Source: F23-D06 sp045600905 | Lineage (GTDB): Bacteria > Bacteroidota > Bacteroidia > Bacteroidales > WCHB1-69 | Direction: 5' to 3' | Assembly: GCA_045600905.1 (NCBI GenBank) | Contig: JAZRYT010000041.1 | Span: forward strand, 1-14,134 | Length of the DNA: 14,134 nt | Shown: in pieces, positions 5,357 to 13,302 of the stretch | How the letters are laid out: every line of letters begins with the position of its first letter | Position numbering within the stretch: position 1 is the stretch's first letter | Notes under the pieces: model-generated | Seen by the model: only the letters and a program-made list of their open reading frames with translations | The model's database searches: none | What the model was told of the DNA's origin: nothing | Made by a program: the position numbers and the translations under genes

Positions 5357-6262
5357 ATGAAATACAAATTTATCCTTAATGGTCGGAAAGAGTTGGAAGA
5401 CATGCGCAAAGACATTTTAACGCAGTTGGAAGACATTGAAAAAAACTCGGCATTATCCTATGACATAGATACATACGTAACAACTGGCATGGGCGATGCG
5501 ACCCGCTTTGTATATGTCTATTGCGACCTTCACCCGAATGAGGAGGTCTGTTTTGTCGCCTGCGGAGGAAACGGAACCATTAACGAAGTCGCCTCAGGAT
5601 TAGTGGGATTCAAAAACAAATCCTTAGGTGTTCTTGCATACGGATTATGCAATGATTTCTCCCATTACTATTCGGAATATAATTTCCAAAATGTGGCTGC
5701 TCTGCTGAAAGGCACACCGACTCAAATCGACATCATGAAGGCGAATGACAACTACTTTATCAACGTATGCAATATCGGATTTAATTCGGTAGTATGCAGC
5801 GGCGCTATGAGAATGGAAGACGCCAAGTTCATAAAGCCCTACTATTTAGGAATTGCCATTGCTATTCTGACAGCCCGTTTCAACAATATCTCTATCATTG
5901 CCGACGGTGAGAAAATTGGAGGACGCAAATTGCTGACTTGTGAGTTGTCAAACGGAAAGTATATTGGCGGAGAATTCACCTGCGCACCTAAAGCACTTAC
6001 TGATGACGGCCTCATTGATGTGACATTCACTAAGCCAATGCCTCTTTTGACTTTTATCAAAACTCTACCCTTTTATTCGGCAGGAACATTCCTGGAGCAC
6101 CCGAAATATAGCAAGAAATTCATCTATCGGCAAGTTCGTCGTGTAGAAGTGAAATCCAAACGTCTCATCGAACTTTGCCTTGATGGGGAAATGCTTCCGG
6201 GTAAAAACTTCGTCATTGAAATCTTGCCTAAAGCTATTACATTAATTTTACCATCCAAATAA
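5357..6262 (+). CDS. diacylglycerol/lipid-kinase-family protein with altered signature motifs
   Basis: A 301-residue member of the DAGK catalytic-domain family (YegS/BmrU/DgkB type), which phosphorylates diacylglycerol or related lipids at the membrane. Family landmarks are in order: ACGGNGTINEVASG (69-81 region), YGLCNDF (95-101), VCNIGF (137-142), SNGKYIGGEFTCAPKALTDD (198-217), then GLIDV, and LCLDGE (273-278). Two differ from the usual form. GGDGT is GGNGT (Asn72), and the GTxNDFAR block reads GLCNDFSH. The rest, including the DDGLIDV and DGE blocks, is intact, so the protein is not decayed. It lies between the STAS and RsbW-like genes, with gaps of 77 and 32 bp, so it is most likely cotranscribed and tied to the switch. 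It may have weak, altered or no kinase activity. Confidence 0.8.
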   Translation: MKYKFILNGRKELEDMRKDILTQLEDIEKNSALSYDIDTYVTTGMGDATRFVYVYCDLHPNEEVCFVACGGNGTINEVASGLVGFKNKSLGVLAYGLCNDFSHYYSEYNFQNVAALLKGTPTQIDIMKANDNYFINVCNIGFNSVVCSGAMRMEDAKFIKPYYLGIAIAILTARFNNISIIADGEKIGGRKLLTCELSNGKYIGGEFTCAPKALTDDGLIDVTFTKPMPLLTFIKTLPFYSAGTFLEHPKYSKKFIYRQVRRVEVKSKRLIELCLDGEMLPGKNFVIEILPKAITLILPSK

Positions 6263-6294
6263 AAAACAATTCAAATATTCAAGCACTTTGTATA

Positions 6295-6696
6295 ATGAAC
6301 AGAACTTTTAACCCCATTTACGATAAAAGCAGCGAAATCATAGAGCATATTATGCGTTCACCTGAAATGCCTACCGATGAAGGCCTGCTTTTCAAAATCA
6401 GACTTTCTGTAGAAGAAGTCGTCGAAAACATTGTCCGTTACGCGTATGAAAATGGATTAGGTTGGTTGGAAACTAATGTGGAACGTAATCCCAAAACCAC
6501 CCTGACCATTATATTGAAAGATGCCGGCGTACCTTTCAATCCCCTGGCTAAAGAAGATCCGGATCTGACTCTCAGCGCCGAAGATCGTCCTATTGGCGGA
6601 TTGGGCATTTTCCTTTGTAAGCAACTGATGGACAATGTGACTTACAAGTACGTTGACGGTTGCAACGTACTCACTATTCAAAAGGAGGTTGAGTAA
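6295..6696 (+). CDS. RsbW-like ATP-binding protein / anti-sigma kinase (HATPase_c_2)
   Basis: A 133-residue GHKL-fold protein of the RsbW/SpoIIAB type. Such proteins bind ATP, phosphorylate a STAS antagonist and hold a second partner inactive. The N box is SVEEVVENIVRYAYENG (38-54), with Glu44 and Asn45. The G1 box is KDAGVPFNP (75-83), with Asp76 and Gly78. The G2 region is RPIGGLGIFLCKQLMD (98-113). Length is typical. The stop codon shares one base with the start of the next gene (TAATG), which points to translational coupling with the phosphatase. No sigma factor is encoded beside it, so the protein it controls is not known; the lipid-kinase-like neighbour is one candidate. Confidence 0.85.
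   Translation: MNRTFNPIYDKSSEIIEHIMRSPEMPTDEGLLFKIRLSVEEVVENIVRYAYENGLGWLETNVERNPKTTLTIILKDAGVPFNPLAKEDPDLTLSAEDRPIGGLGIFLCKQLMDNVTYKYVDGCNVLTIQKEVE
6683..6688 (+). promoter_or_regulatory. strong Shine-Dalgarno site of the phosphatase gene
   Basis: AGGAGG lies 7 nt before the ATG at 6696, inside the last codons of the RsbW-like gene. Perfect Shine-Dalgarno sites are uncommon in Bacteroidota and the other genes here show none, so this one stands out. It also fits the coupled TAATG junction and fixes the start codon. Confidence 0.65.
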
Positions 6697-8573
6697 TGAA
6701 GCGCTCTCGATCTGTGGCTACCCGCTTGAGCGGCCGCATCTTGCTCGCATCCAGCTTTTTTTATATCATAGCCATCGTATTAATTTCAATTGCCACTTTC
6801 AACTCTATTGAAGATGAGGCATCCAGCAATGCCATCCACATATTGGATGTATCTACCCTTCAAGTCGAAAATGAATTGTCTGAAGTCGAATCTGCCTTAG
6901 GAAATACCTATTGGCAAGTGATGGAAAACATTAAAGATACAAATCGGTTGTATCATATTTCTTCTCAAACCGTTAAATACAATTCTAAAATTATCGGTTG
7001 TGCTGTTGCTATTGACTCCTCGTTTTCGGGAAAACTATTCTGCTCACCTTTTTCTTATGAAAATTTTGACGGCCAAGTCTTAACCAAAAATTTAGGTGAC
7101 GACAAATACAATTACTATGAAATGGACTGGTATTATGAACCTTTCCATAAAAAAATATCCAATTGGTGTGAACCATATTACGATGAAGGCGGCAGCAAAT
7201 GGCTGATGACGACATACGGCATTCCTTTGAAAATGGACAATGGCGAAATCATCGGCGTGCTTACCGCCGACCTGTCTTTACAGGAACTCTCGGAATCGCT
7301 TGCCCGAATCAAACCCTATCCTCATGCCTATGTCATCCTTCTGGATAAAGAAGGCAAAGTATTGGTGGATGGTAGGAAATCAATGTCGAAAGAATCTAAC
7401 AAAATTAATTCGGATGACATTAAGAGTGATTTGAAAAAGGCAATGCTTACAGGAAAATCCGGCACGATGAAGTTTCAAGAAAACAATGATTATGTGTTTG
7501 TACCATTCGGTCCAATCTCAAACGGTTGGTCCATTGCATTGGTGTGCCCATACCGAGAAATCTTTTTTCATACGATACAGATGAACAACATTTTCTTGAT
7601 TGTCTCCATCGTCGCCATGCTTATGCTTTTCATATTCTGTATGCGGATTATTCGAAAACACCTCGAACCGGTCACCCAGCTTTCCGTTTCCGCATTGAAT
7701 ATGGCCAAAGGTAAGTTTGATGCGCAACTTCCTGATATCCAGACGGAAGACGAGCTTCGTAAACTACATGACTCAATGGCCTATATGCAGAAGTCCATCA
7801 CATCCTATATATCGGAGTTGAAAACGACGACGGCATCTAACGAACGGATGGAGAGTGAACTGAATATCGCACGGAAAATCCAAATGGGTATGGTACCCCA
7901 TAAATTTCCCGACTATCTGTATGCCATCCTTAATCCAGCTAAAGAGGTTGGTGGTGACTTGTATGACTTTTACAGAAAAGAAGACAAACTTTATTTTGCT
8001 ATTGGTGATGTCTCAGGAAAAGGCGTGCCGGCAGCTCTCATTATGGCAATTGCCCGCGCGGCATTCCGCTTTATTTCAGGCATGCAACTCCATTCGGACG
8101 AGGTGGTGACGAAAATCAACAATAGCCTTACTCAGGGCAATGACACCAATATGTTCGTTACGTTCTTTACAGCGTGTTTAGACTTGAATACGGGGGAAAT
8201 GGAATTCTGCAATGCAGGACATAATCCAATGCTTGTGATACCTCCCAAGAACTCAGAAAACAAGCCATATCTTTTGAAAGCCTTGCCTAATCTGACAATA
8301 GGTATTATGATGGATTTCCCATATCAGGCTGAACGAGTCGTTCTAGAAAAGGGAACGAAAATCATCCTTTATTCAGACGGAGTTACAGAAGCTGAAAATA
8401 TACAAAAAGAACTTTTCGGCGAAGAACGACTGTTGAATTGGGCGGGAAATTCCAATGTGGATATAATGTCCGCTCAAGAGTTGGTTGACGATTTGTTAGG
8501 AACGGTACGCGAGTTCACAAAGGAGGCGGAACAAAATGATGACATAACTATTTTGGGAATAGATTTGGTATGA
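6696..8573 (+). CDS. membrane sensor with HAMP and PP2C/SpoIIE phosphatase domain (RsbU-like)
   Basis: A 625-residue input protein of the switch. A transmembrane helix (15-35) is followed by an extracytoplasmic sensor region (about 36-292) with Cache-like features: a conserved GEIIGVLTADLSLQEL stretch (183-198), VILLDKEGKVL and a closing NGWSIALVCP. A second membrane helix (298-319), a HAMP segment (about 320-372) and a coiled coil (about 373-398, containing ELNIARKIQMGMVP) lead to the PP2C domain. The metal-binding and catalytic motifs are all there: GGDLYDF (419-425), GDVSGKG (437-443), NAGHNP (506-511), YSDGVTEA (559-566) and NDDIT (614-618). It probably senses a small extracytoplasmic ligand and dephosphorylates the STAS protein encoded at the start of the operon. 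The nature of the ligand cannot be read from the sequence. Confidence 0.9.
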   Translation: MKRSRSVATRLSGRILLASSFFYIIAIVLISIATFNSIEDEASSNAIHILDVSTLQVENELSEVESALGNTYWQVMENIKDTNRLYHISSQTVKYNSKIIGCAVAIDSSFSGKLFCSPFSYENFDGQVLTKNLGDDKYNYYEMDWYYEPFHKKISNWCEPYYDEGGSKWLMTTYGIPLKMDNGEIIGVLTADLSLQELSESLARIKPYPHAYVILLDKEGKVLVDGRKSMSKESNKINSDDIKSDLKKAMLTGKSGTMKFQENNDYVFVPFGPISNGWSIALVCPYREIFFHTIQMNNIFLIVSIVAMLMLFIFCMRIIRKHLEPVTQLSVSALNMAKGKFDAQLPDIQTEDELRKLHDSMAYMQKSITSYISELKTTTASNERMESELNIARKIQMGMVPHKFPDYLYAILNPAKEVGGDLYDFYRKEDKLYFAIGDVSGKGVPAALIMAIARAAFRFISGMQLHSDEVVTKINNSLTQGNDTNMFVTFFTACLDLNTGEMEFCNAGHNPMLVIPPKNSENKPYLLKALPNLTIGIMMDFPYQAERVVLEKGTKIILYSDGVTEAENIQKELFGEERLLNWAGNSNVDIMSAQELVDDLLGTVREFTKEAEQNDDITILGIDLV

Positions 8574-8659
8574 GATTTTGTTCTTGTTTAAGTGTGGATG
8601 AAAGTTTTTGAGTACAATATTATTACAGTAAGAGAATTTGATAATAATATATTAGGAAT

Positions 8660-9748
8660 ATGGAAGATTACGGATTAGACTTGCATTGCCAAATGATTTT
8701 GGATGAATATCGCGAAAATCAGAGTGCTTTTGAACTTTTGCAGAACGAGGTTCGCAGTATCTTGACGAAATTGGTCGAAGAAAATGGAATTTATGTTACT
8801 GCTATAGAATCCCGAGTGAAGAGTGAAAAAAGTCTGGCTGGCAAATTGGAAAGGAAAGGCTACAAATACAAAACACTGGAAGATATTACCGATATTTTGG
8901 GAGCCAGAGTAGTTGCCTTCTATATGGAGGAGGTTGACAAGATAGCTGTGCTAGTGGAAAAGACTTTCGAAGTTGACTGGGAAAATTCAGTGGATAAGAG
9001 TAAAATGTTGGAGTTGGATAGGTTCGGATATATGTCATTGCACTATATATGCAAAATTCCCCGCTCATTATATTATAATCCCGATTTCCCGCAAATAAAC
9101 GATTTTTCTTTCGAAATACAGATGCGTACGGCGCTACAGCACGTTTGGGCTGTACTTGACCACGATACCGGCTACAAGTCGGGCGTTGAGGTGCCGAAAG
9201 AACATTTGCGAAGCATCAACCGTCTGGCTGGTTTGCTGGAGTTGGCGGATGAACAGTTCTCAAGAATCCGTTCTGAAATCACCGAATATCGAAGACAAGT
9301 TCAGGCACTTGTGGCAAGCGGCAATTTTGAGGAGGTGAATCTGGATGGCGATACTTTCAGGAGCTATCTGGAACTGCATCCTTTTAAAAAACTCATCACG
9401 AAAATCGCTTCTGTGAATCAGGCGGAAATCTACCAAGATACGATGATTCCCTATCTTCCCGTGCTGATAAATATGGGGATGCGAACTTTGGGAGATGTGG
9501 AGAAAATGAAGAAGGACTACTTCGAGTCCGCTTATCAGTTGGCAATCCATCAGCTGGCAGGAACGGATTTGGACATCATAGCCCAATCGGTTTCTTTGCA
9601 GAACCTGTGCATTGTCTATATTTTGAAAAAAGGAGGCGGCGAGAATGATTTGGTGAAGTTGTTTGAACTGTTGAATGGGCCAAGCAACTATAATCTTACA
9701 AGAGCAAAACGCACATTAGAACAAATTCAAAAATTAAATATCTTATAA
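8660..9748 (+). CDS. RelA/SpoT-domain nucleotide pyrophosphokinase (small alarmone synthetase-like)
   Basis: A 362-residue protein with an N-terminal (p)ppGpp-synthetase domain (about 25-200) and no HD, TGS or ACT domain. The synthetase motifs are complete: IESRVKSEKSLAGKLERKG (49-67, with Arg52, Lys54, Lys62), DILGARVVAFYMEEVDKI (78-95), GYMSLHYIC (123-131), FEIQMRTALQHVWA (151-164) and DHDTGYKS. The C-terminal part (about 200-362) is mainly helical and I do not recognise it; it has no zinc-finger cysteine cluster. The next gene encodes a stand-alone HD hydrolase, so synthesis and breakdown are split over two adjacent genes. It could be a regulatory alarmone synthetase or the toxin half of a ToxSAS-type pair. 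The 86-bp gap before it has no clear promoter, only weak matches (TTTG at 8607-8610), so read-through from the upstream operon is likely. Confidence 0.85.
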   Translation: MEDYGLDLHCQMILDEYRENQSAFELLQNEVRSILTKLVEENGIYVTAIESRVKSEKSLAGKLERKGYKYKTLEDITDILGARVVAFYMEEVDKIAVLVEKTFEVDWENSVDKSKMLELDRFGYMSLHYICKIPRSLYYNPDFPQINDFSFEIQMRTALQHVWAVLDHDTGYKSGVEVPKEHLRSINRLAGLLELADEQFSRIRSEITEYRRQVQALVASGNFEEVNLDGDTFRSYLELHPFKKLITKIASVNQAEIYQDTMIPYLPVLINMGMRTLGDVEKMKKDYFESAYQLAIHQLAGTDLDIIAQSVSLQNLCIVYILKKGGGENDLVKLFELLNGPSNYNLTRAKRTLEQIQKLNIL

Positions 9749-9775
9749 TATAATACAATATAATATAATATAATA
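9746..9775 (+). repeat. pentanucleotide microsatellite between synthetase and hydrolase genes
   Basis: Six contiguous 5-bp units, TAATA five times and CAATA once, fill the interval from the synthetase stop codon (TAA, 9746-9748) to the first base of the hydrolase ATG (9775). Change in unit number would alter the spacing between the two genes and the hydrolase initiation region without touching either protein. No Shine-Dalgarno site is seen. Confidence 0.85.
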
Positions 9776-10362
9776 TGGGAAACAAGTATATAGATTCCAC
9801 TTTATTGGATAAAGCAATAATCTTCGCTGTAAAGGCACATACAAATACGGAAAGACGAGGGAAAGGTTTCCCATATATTGTCCATCCATTGGAAGCTTTG
9901 GAGATTGTGGCGACAATCACGCCGGATCAGGAAATACTGGCTGCAGCCGTGCTTCACGATACGGTGGAAGATACGGACGTCACGTTGGAACAACTTCGCG
10001 CTGAATTTGGCGATAGAGTGGCGAAACTAGTTGAAGAAGAGAGCGATTCAAACATACCCGGTTTTTCGGATGATATGAGTTGGCACGAAAGAAAGCAAAT
10101 GGCTTTGGATAGGCTGAGAGTGTCAGAACGGGATTCTAAAATCGTTGCTATGGGAGATAAGCTCAGTAATATGCGCGCAATGGCACGAGACTATAGAGAG
10201 ATAGGAGATAAACTATGGGAACGATTTCATGCGCCTAATGGGAAAAGTGATCATTGTTGGCGCTATCACGCCTTGGCAGAGGCTTTCTCCGATTTGTCGG
10301 GAACGGAAGCATATAAAGAATTTGCCGAATTGGTAAATGAAATTTTCCCATTAAATAAATAA
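9775..10362 (+). CDS. HD-domain alarmone hydrolase (small alarmone hydrolase, SpoT/MESH1-like)
   Basis: A 195-residue stand-alone hydrolase of the RelA/SpoT HD type, expected to remove the 3' pyrophosphate from (p)ppGpp or similar nucleotides with a metal ion. The HD motifs are complete: RRGKGFPYIVHPLEAL (27-42, His37), AAAVLHDTVEDT (57-67; His61, Asp62, Glu65, Asp66) and IVAMGDKLSNMRAM (123-136; Asp128, Asn132). The AEFGDRVAKLVEE segment after the second motif is also family-typical, and the length fits small alarmone hydrolases. Only 26 bp separate it from the synthetase gene, and it lies 11 bp before the antiporter gene. It most likely limits the product of the neighbouring synthetase. Confidence 0.88.
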   Translation: MGNKYIDSTLLDKAIIFAVKAHTNTERRGKGFPYIVHPLEALEIVATITPDQEILAAAVLHDTVEDTDVTLEQLRAEFGDRVAKLVEEESDSNIPGFSDDMSWHERKQMALDRLRVSERDSKIVAMGDKLSNMRAMARDYREIGDKLWERFHAPNGKSDHCWRYHALAEAFSDLSGTEAYKEFAELVNEIFPLNK

Positions 10363-10373
10363 GTGTTGCCCTT

Positions 10374-12632
10374 ATGAGTTTTGTAGTAGATCTAGCTGTC
10401 ATCCTTATCGCAGTCGGGATTTTCACAGTACTTTTCAAGGCATTGAAGCAACCGCTGATTCTTGGCTATATTGTGGCTGGCTTTTTGGTGGGACCCCATT
10501 TGGGTTTGGTCCCATTGACTAGTACCGAAGGCGTTCACCAATGGTCCGAAATCGGTATTATATTCTTGCTTTTTGCATTAGGCCTTGAATTTAGTTTTAA
10601 AAAACTATTGAAAGTAGGAAGCAGTGCCTTGATTACGGCGGGCGTGAAATGTGTGGGTATGATGCTCGTGGGGCTCATCCTCGGTCGGGCGATGGGATGG
10701 ACTTCAATGGAAAGCATATTTCTCGGCGGGCTTCTGTCGATGTCTTCAACAACCATTATCATTAAGGCTTATGATGATATGGGCTTGAAAGATAGTTCGC
10801 ATGCCACCTTGCTGTTCGGCTCCCTTGTCTTTGAAGATCTTATTGCGGTTTTGCTGATGGTTCTGCTCTCAACATTGGCCGTCAGTAATAAATTCGCTGG
10901 TGGGGAAATGGCAATGGGTCTGTTGAAATTGGGTTTCTACATAATACTATGGTTCTTGATAGGTATTTACTTGATACCCACTCTTTTGAAATGGGCACAC
11001 AAATATCTTAATGATGAAATACTGCTGCTGACGGCTATAGGCCTATGCTTTTTAATGGTGACGTTAGCCGAATTGGCTGGCTTCTCTTCTGCATTGGGTG
11101 CCTTTGTGATGGGCTCGATATTGGCAGAAACGGTGGAAGGCGAACGTGTGGAACATTCGTTGGTGGGAGTGAAAAACCTCTTCGGCGCAATCTTCTTCGT
11201 CTCCGTGGGTATGATGGTAGATCCAGCTGTGATAGGACAACATTGGGCTCCTATCCTAATTATCACTGTAGTGGCGATGTTGGGAATCCTGATCTTTTCA
11301 ACCTCAGGAGCCTTGTTGGCGGGACAAGGTCTTGTAAATGCCGTACACACGGGCTTCAGCTTGGCTCAGTTGGGTGAATTTGCCTTTATCATCGCAGGCC
11401 TCGGCTGTTCACTCGGCGTTATGCGCGATTTTATTTACCCCGTTGTTGTTGCTGTCTCTGTGATTACAACATTTACAACACCGTATATGATAAAAGCCGC
11501 AGACCCAGTAAGCAATTTCCTGATAAAGCATTTGCCAGATAGGTTCGTTAAGGCAGTGGCTCCTTCTAAAGATGCTCAAATGAAATCATCCTCTGCTGAA
11601 AAAAGCGAATGGATGAAGCTAATTAAAGGTTATATGTTGAGGCTGGTGTTGTATGGTGTCATGATTTCTGCAGTTATCATCGGCTCTAAATGGGCTTTCC
11701 ATAAATTTGCAGACCAATTGCTGCCAAATTTCGGCGAAAATTTGCGGGTTTGGATTGGCTTCTCTGTGGCAATGGTTATTATGTTGCCATTCTTGTTCGG
11801 GTTGTGCGCTGAAGGAAAATCGGTCAAACAGACTAAATTGTTCTTGCTCAAAGAACGCCGCTTTAACAGATGGGCCTTGATGTCGCTCTCTATTATTAAA
11901 ATCATGCTTGCCGTTTGTGCAGTCGTTATACTGTGCTCTTCATTCTTTGAACAAGCGGAATTTTTGATTTTACTGATTTCCATCCCAGCGGTAATCCTGC
12001 TGGTCCTCTGGTCACGTCGCTCTGTGCACAATTTCACGAAAATGGAGGACCATTTCTTCTTCAATCTGAATGAGAAAGAGGAAATGGAAAAAGCCGCCAA
12101 TCCTATCAGCACTATGGTGAATGAAAATTTTGAAGGGAAAGATATGGTTGTGGATGATGTTGAAATCTCGTCTGATTTTCCATACGTGGGAAAAACTTTG
12201 CGCGAAATGCCGTTTAGACACTCAGTGGATGTCAGTGTGATTAAAATAGTTCGCGGTACAACCTCAATCCCGGTCCCGTCTGGCAATACAATTATTTATC
12301 CTCACGATATTCTTGTAGTGGTGGGCGCTCAAGACCAAATAAAGCAATTCCGCAGCGTAATTGAAAAGGCCATGCAGAATGTTTTGGCACCTAAATCTGA
12401 GGAAAATGTGGATGAAAGAATCGTGGTGGAAAAAAGTGTATTGGGTGAGACGTCTTTCTTGACCAATAAGACTTTGAGACAGGTGAGTATGAAATCCGCT
12501 GGCTGTATGATTGTTGGAATTATGCGTGGAGAACAATTCGTTTCAAACCCCAAACCGGATTTCAAATTGTTGTCGGATGATTGTGTATGGGTGGCCGGTG
12601 GCGAAAAAAATGTGGCATTCTATCTGCGGTAA
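10374..12632 (+). CDS. CPA2-family cation/proton antiporter with two RCK_C (TrkA-C) domains
   Basis: A 752-residue inner-membrane Na+(K+)/H+ exchanger of the KefB/CPA2 type. The exchanger domain covers about residues 1-385, with LLFALGLEFS (65-74), SMSSTTIIIKAYDDMGL (122-138), VFEDLIAVL (152-160), GFSSALGAFVMGSILAE, FFVSVGMMVDP and GFSLAQLGEFAFIIAG. A linker with further membrane helices (about 420-560) is followed by two cytosolic RCK_C modules (about 590-660 and 684-751). No Rossmann-type RCK_N (NAD-binding) domain is present, unlike in KefB/KefC of enterobacteria. RCK_C domains commonly bind small ligands such as cyclic di-AMP or ions, so gating by a nucleotide is possible but not shown. 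It starts 11 bp after the hydrolase gene and is almost certainly cotranscribed with it. Confidence 0.85.
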   Translation: MSFVVDLAVILIAVGIFTVLFKALKQPLILGYIVAGFLVGPHLGLVPLTSTEGVHQWSEIGIIFLLFALGLEFSFKKLLKVGSSALITAGVKCVGMMLVGLILGRAMGWTSMESIFLGGLLSMSSTTIIIKAYDDMGLKDSSHATLLFGSLVFEDLIAVLLMVLLSTLAVSNKFAGGEMAMGLLKLGFYIILWFLIGIYLIPTLLKWAHKYLNDEILLLTAIGLCFLMVTLAELAGFSSALGAFVMGSILAETVEGERVEHSLVGVKNLFGAIFFVSVGMMVDPAVIGQHWAPILIITVVAMLGILIFSTSGALLAGQGLVNAVHTGFSLAQLGEFAFIIAGLGCSLGVMRDFIYPVVVAVSVITTFTTPYMIKAADPVSNFLIKHLPDRFVKAVAPSKDAQMKSSSAEKSEWMKLIKGYMLRLVLYGVMISAVIIGSKWAFHKFADQLLPNFGENLRVWIGFSVAMVIMLPFLFGLCAEGKSVKQTKLFLLKERRFNRWALMSLSIIKIMLAVCAVVILCSSFFEQAEFLILLISIPAVILLVLWSRRSVHNFTKMEDHFFFNLNEKEEMEKAANPISTMVNENFEGKDMVVDDVEISSDFPYVGKTLREMPFRHSVDVSVIKIVRGTTSIPVPSGNTIIYPHDILVVVGAQDQIKQFRSVIEKAMQNVLAPKSEENVDERIVVEKSVLGETSFLTNKTLRQVSMKSAGCMIVGIMRGEQFVSNPKPDFKLLSDDCVWVAGGEKNVAFYLR

Positions 12633-12670
12633 GCTATGAATGTTATGCTGTCTTAATAAATTAATTGAAA

Positions 12671-13300
12671 ATGTACCTAAACGAAGAACTTTTTGTTGAT
12701 TTTTTGAATGTCAAAGATATTCTTTGGACAGGGATTTTCTTTTCCAAGGCGCATTTTACAAAAAACGGTTTGGATTTCACGCAAGAAATATTCCAACATT
12801 ATCTGCATGATTGGAATATGATGATTATCAATGACCAAAAGAAGTACGATATTCGTATGAGTTTCCGCAAACCGGTTATGCAGTACGATTTGTCTATGGC
12901 TACCAAAATAAATAAGTCGTTGAAATCCATTCAAGTTGTCAAAAACAATATAGCCAGCAAGTATGTCTTGTCTGACGAACAGATTGTCGAATATGTCTCA
13001 ACATTGGAGTATCCTAAGAGTGTGGAATACGCTTTGTCGTTCTTTGTCGAATCTTTTGATAATGCTTCCAAAGTGGCTGCAATATGGGTGGTCGTAGTGA
13101 AAACAGAGACAAGTGAGGTGGTGCTGTGTGAGAAATTTCTGAAAACCCCTCACGGATTCGGCACTCGAAATTATTGGGCGAGGACATTCTATAACGTGTT
13201 GTTCGACATTAAGTCTTCTTCCTTCCTGCGTTGGGAAAACATGGTCCAACCGCCGGCGGAGACTATAAGAATCGAGGATATTCCAAGTATTTTAGGATAA
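12671..13300 (+). CDS. unrecognised 209-residue protein
   Basis: I cannot place this protein in a family. It is soluble in appearance, with no signal peptide or membrane helix, and is rich in aromatic residues near the N terminus (ELFVDFLNVKDILWTGIFFS). A central run of beta-like segments (AIWVVVVKTETSEVVLCEKF) and an RNYWARTFYNVLF stretch follow. I chose the ATG at 12671; a TTG two codons upstream (12665) is open in the same frame. It lies 38 bp after the antiporter gene and two bases before the phosphomannomutase start codon, so it belongs to the same transcription unit. Codon use resembles the upstream genes rather than the GC-richer mutase. Confidence 0.7.
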   Translation: MYLNEELFVDFLNVKDILWTGIFFSKAHFTKNGLDFTQEIFQHYLHDWNMMIINDQKKYDIRMSFRKPVMQYDLSMATKINKSLKSIQVVKNNIASKYVLSDEQIVEYVSTLEYPKSVEYALSFFVESFDNASKVAAIWVVVVKTETSEVVLCEKFLKTPHGFGTRNYWARTFYNVLFDIKSSSFLRWENMVQPPAETIRIEDIPSILG

Positions 13301-13302
13301 AA

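Noticed and set aside
8574..8659. independent promoter before the alarmone synthetase gene
   Set aside because: The best boxes (TTTG at 8607-8610 and an AATTTG at 8635-8640) have a 22-bp or longer spacing and a poor -7 match.
11630..12286. 218-codon minus-strand frame
   Set aside because: It is antisense to the antiporter's linker and RCK_C region and has a Ser/Thr/Ile-rich translation with no recognisable domain.
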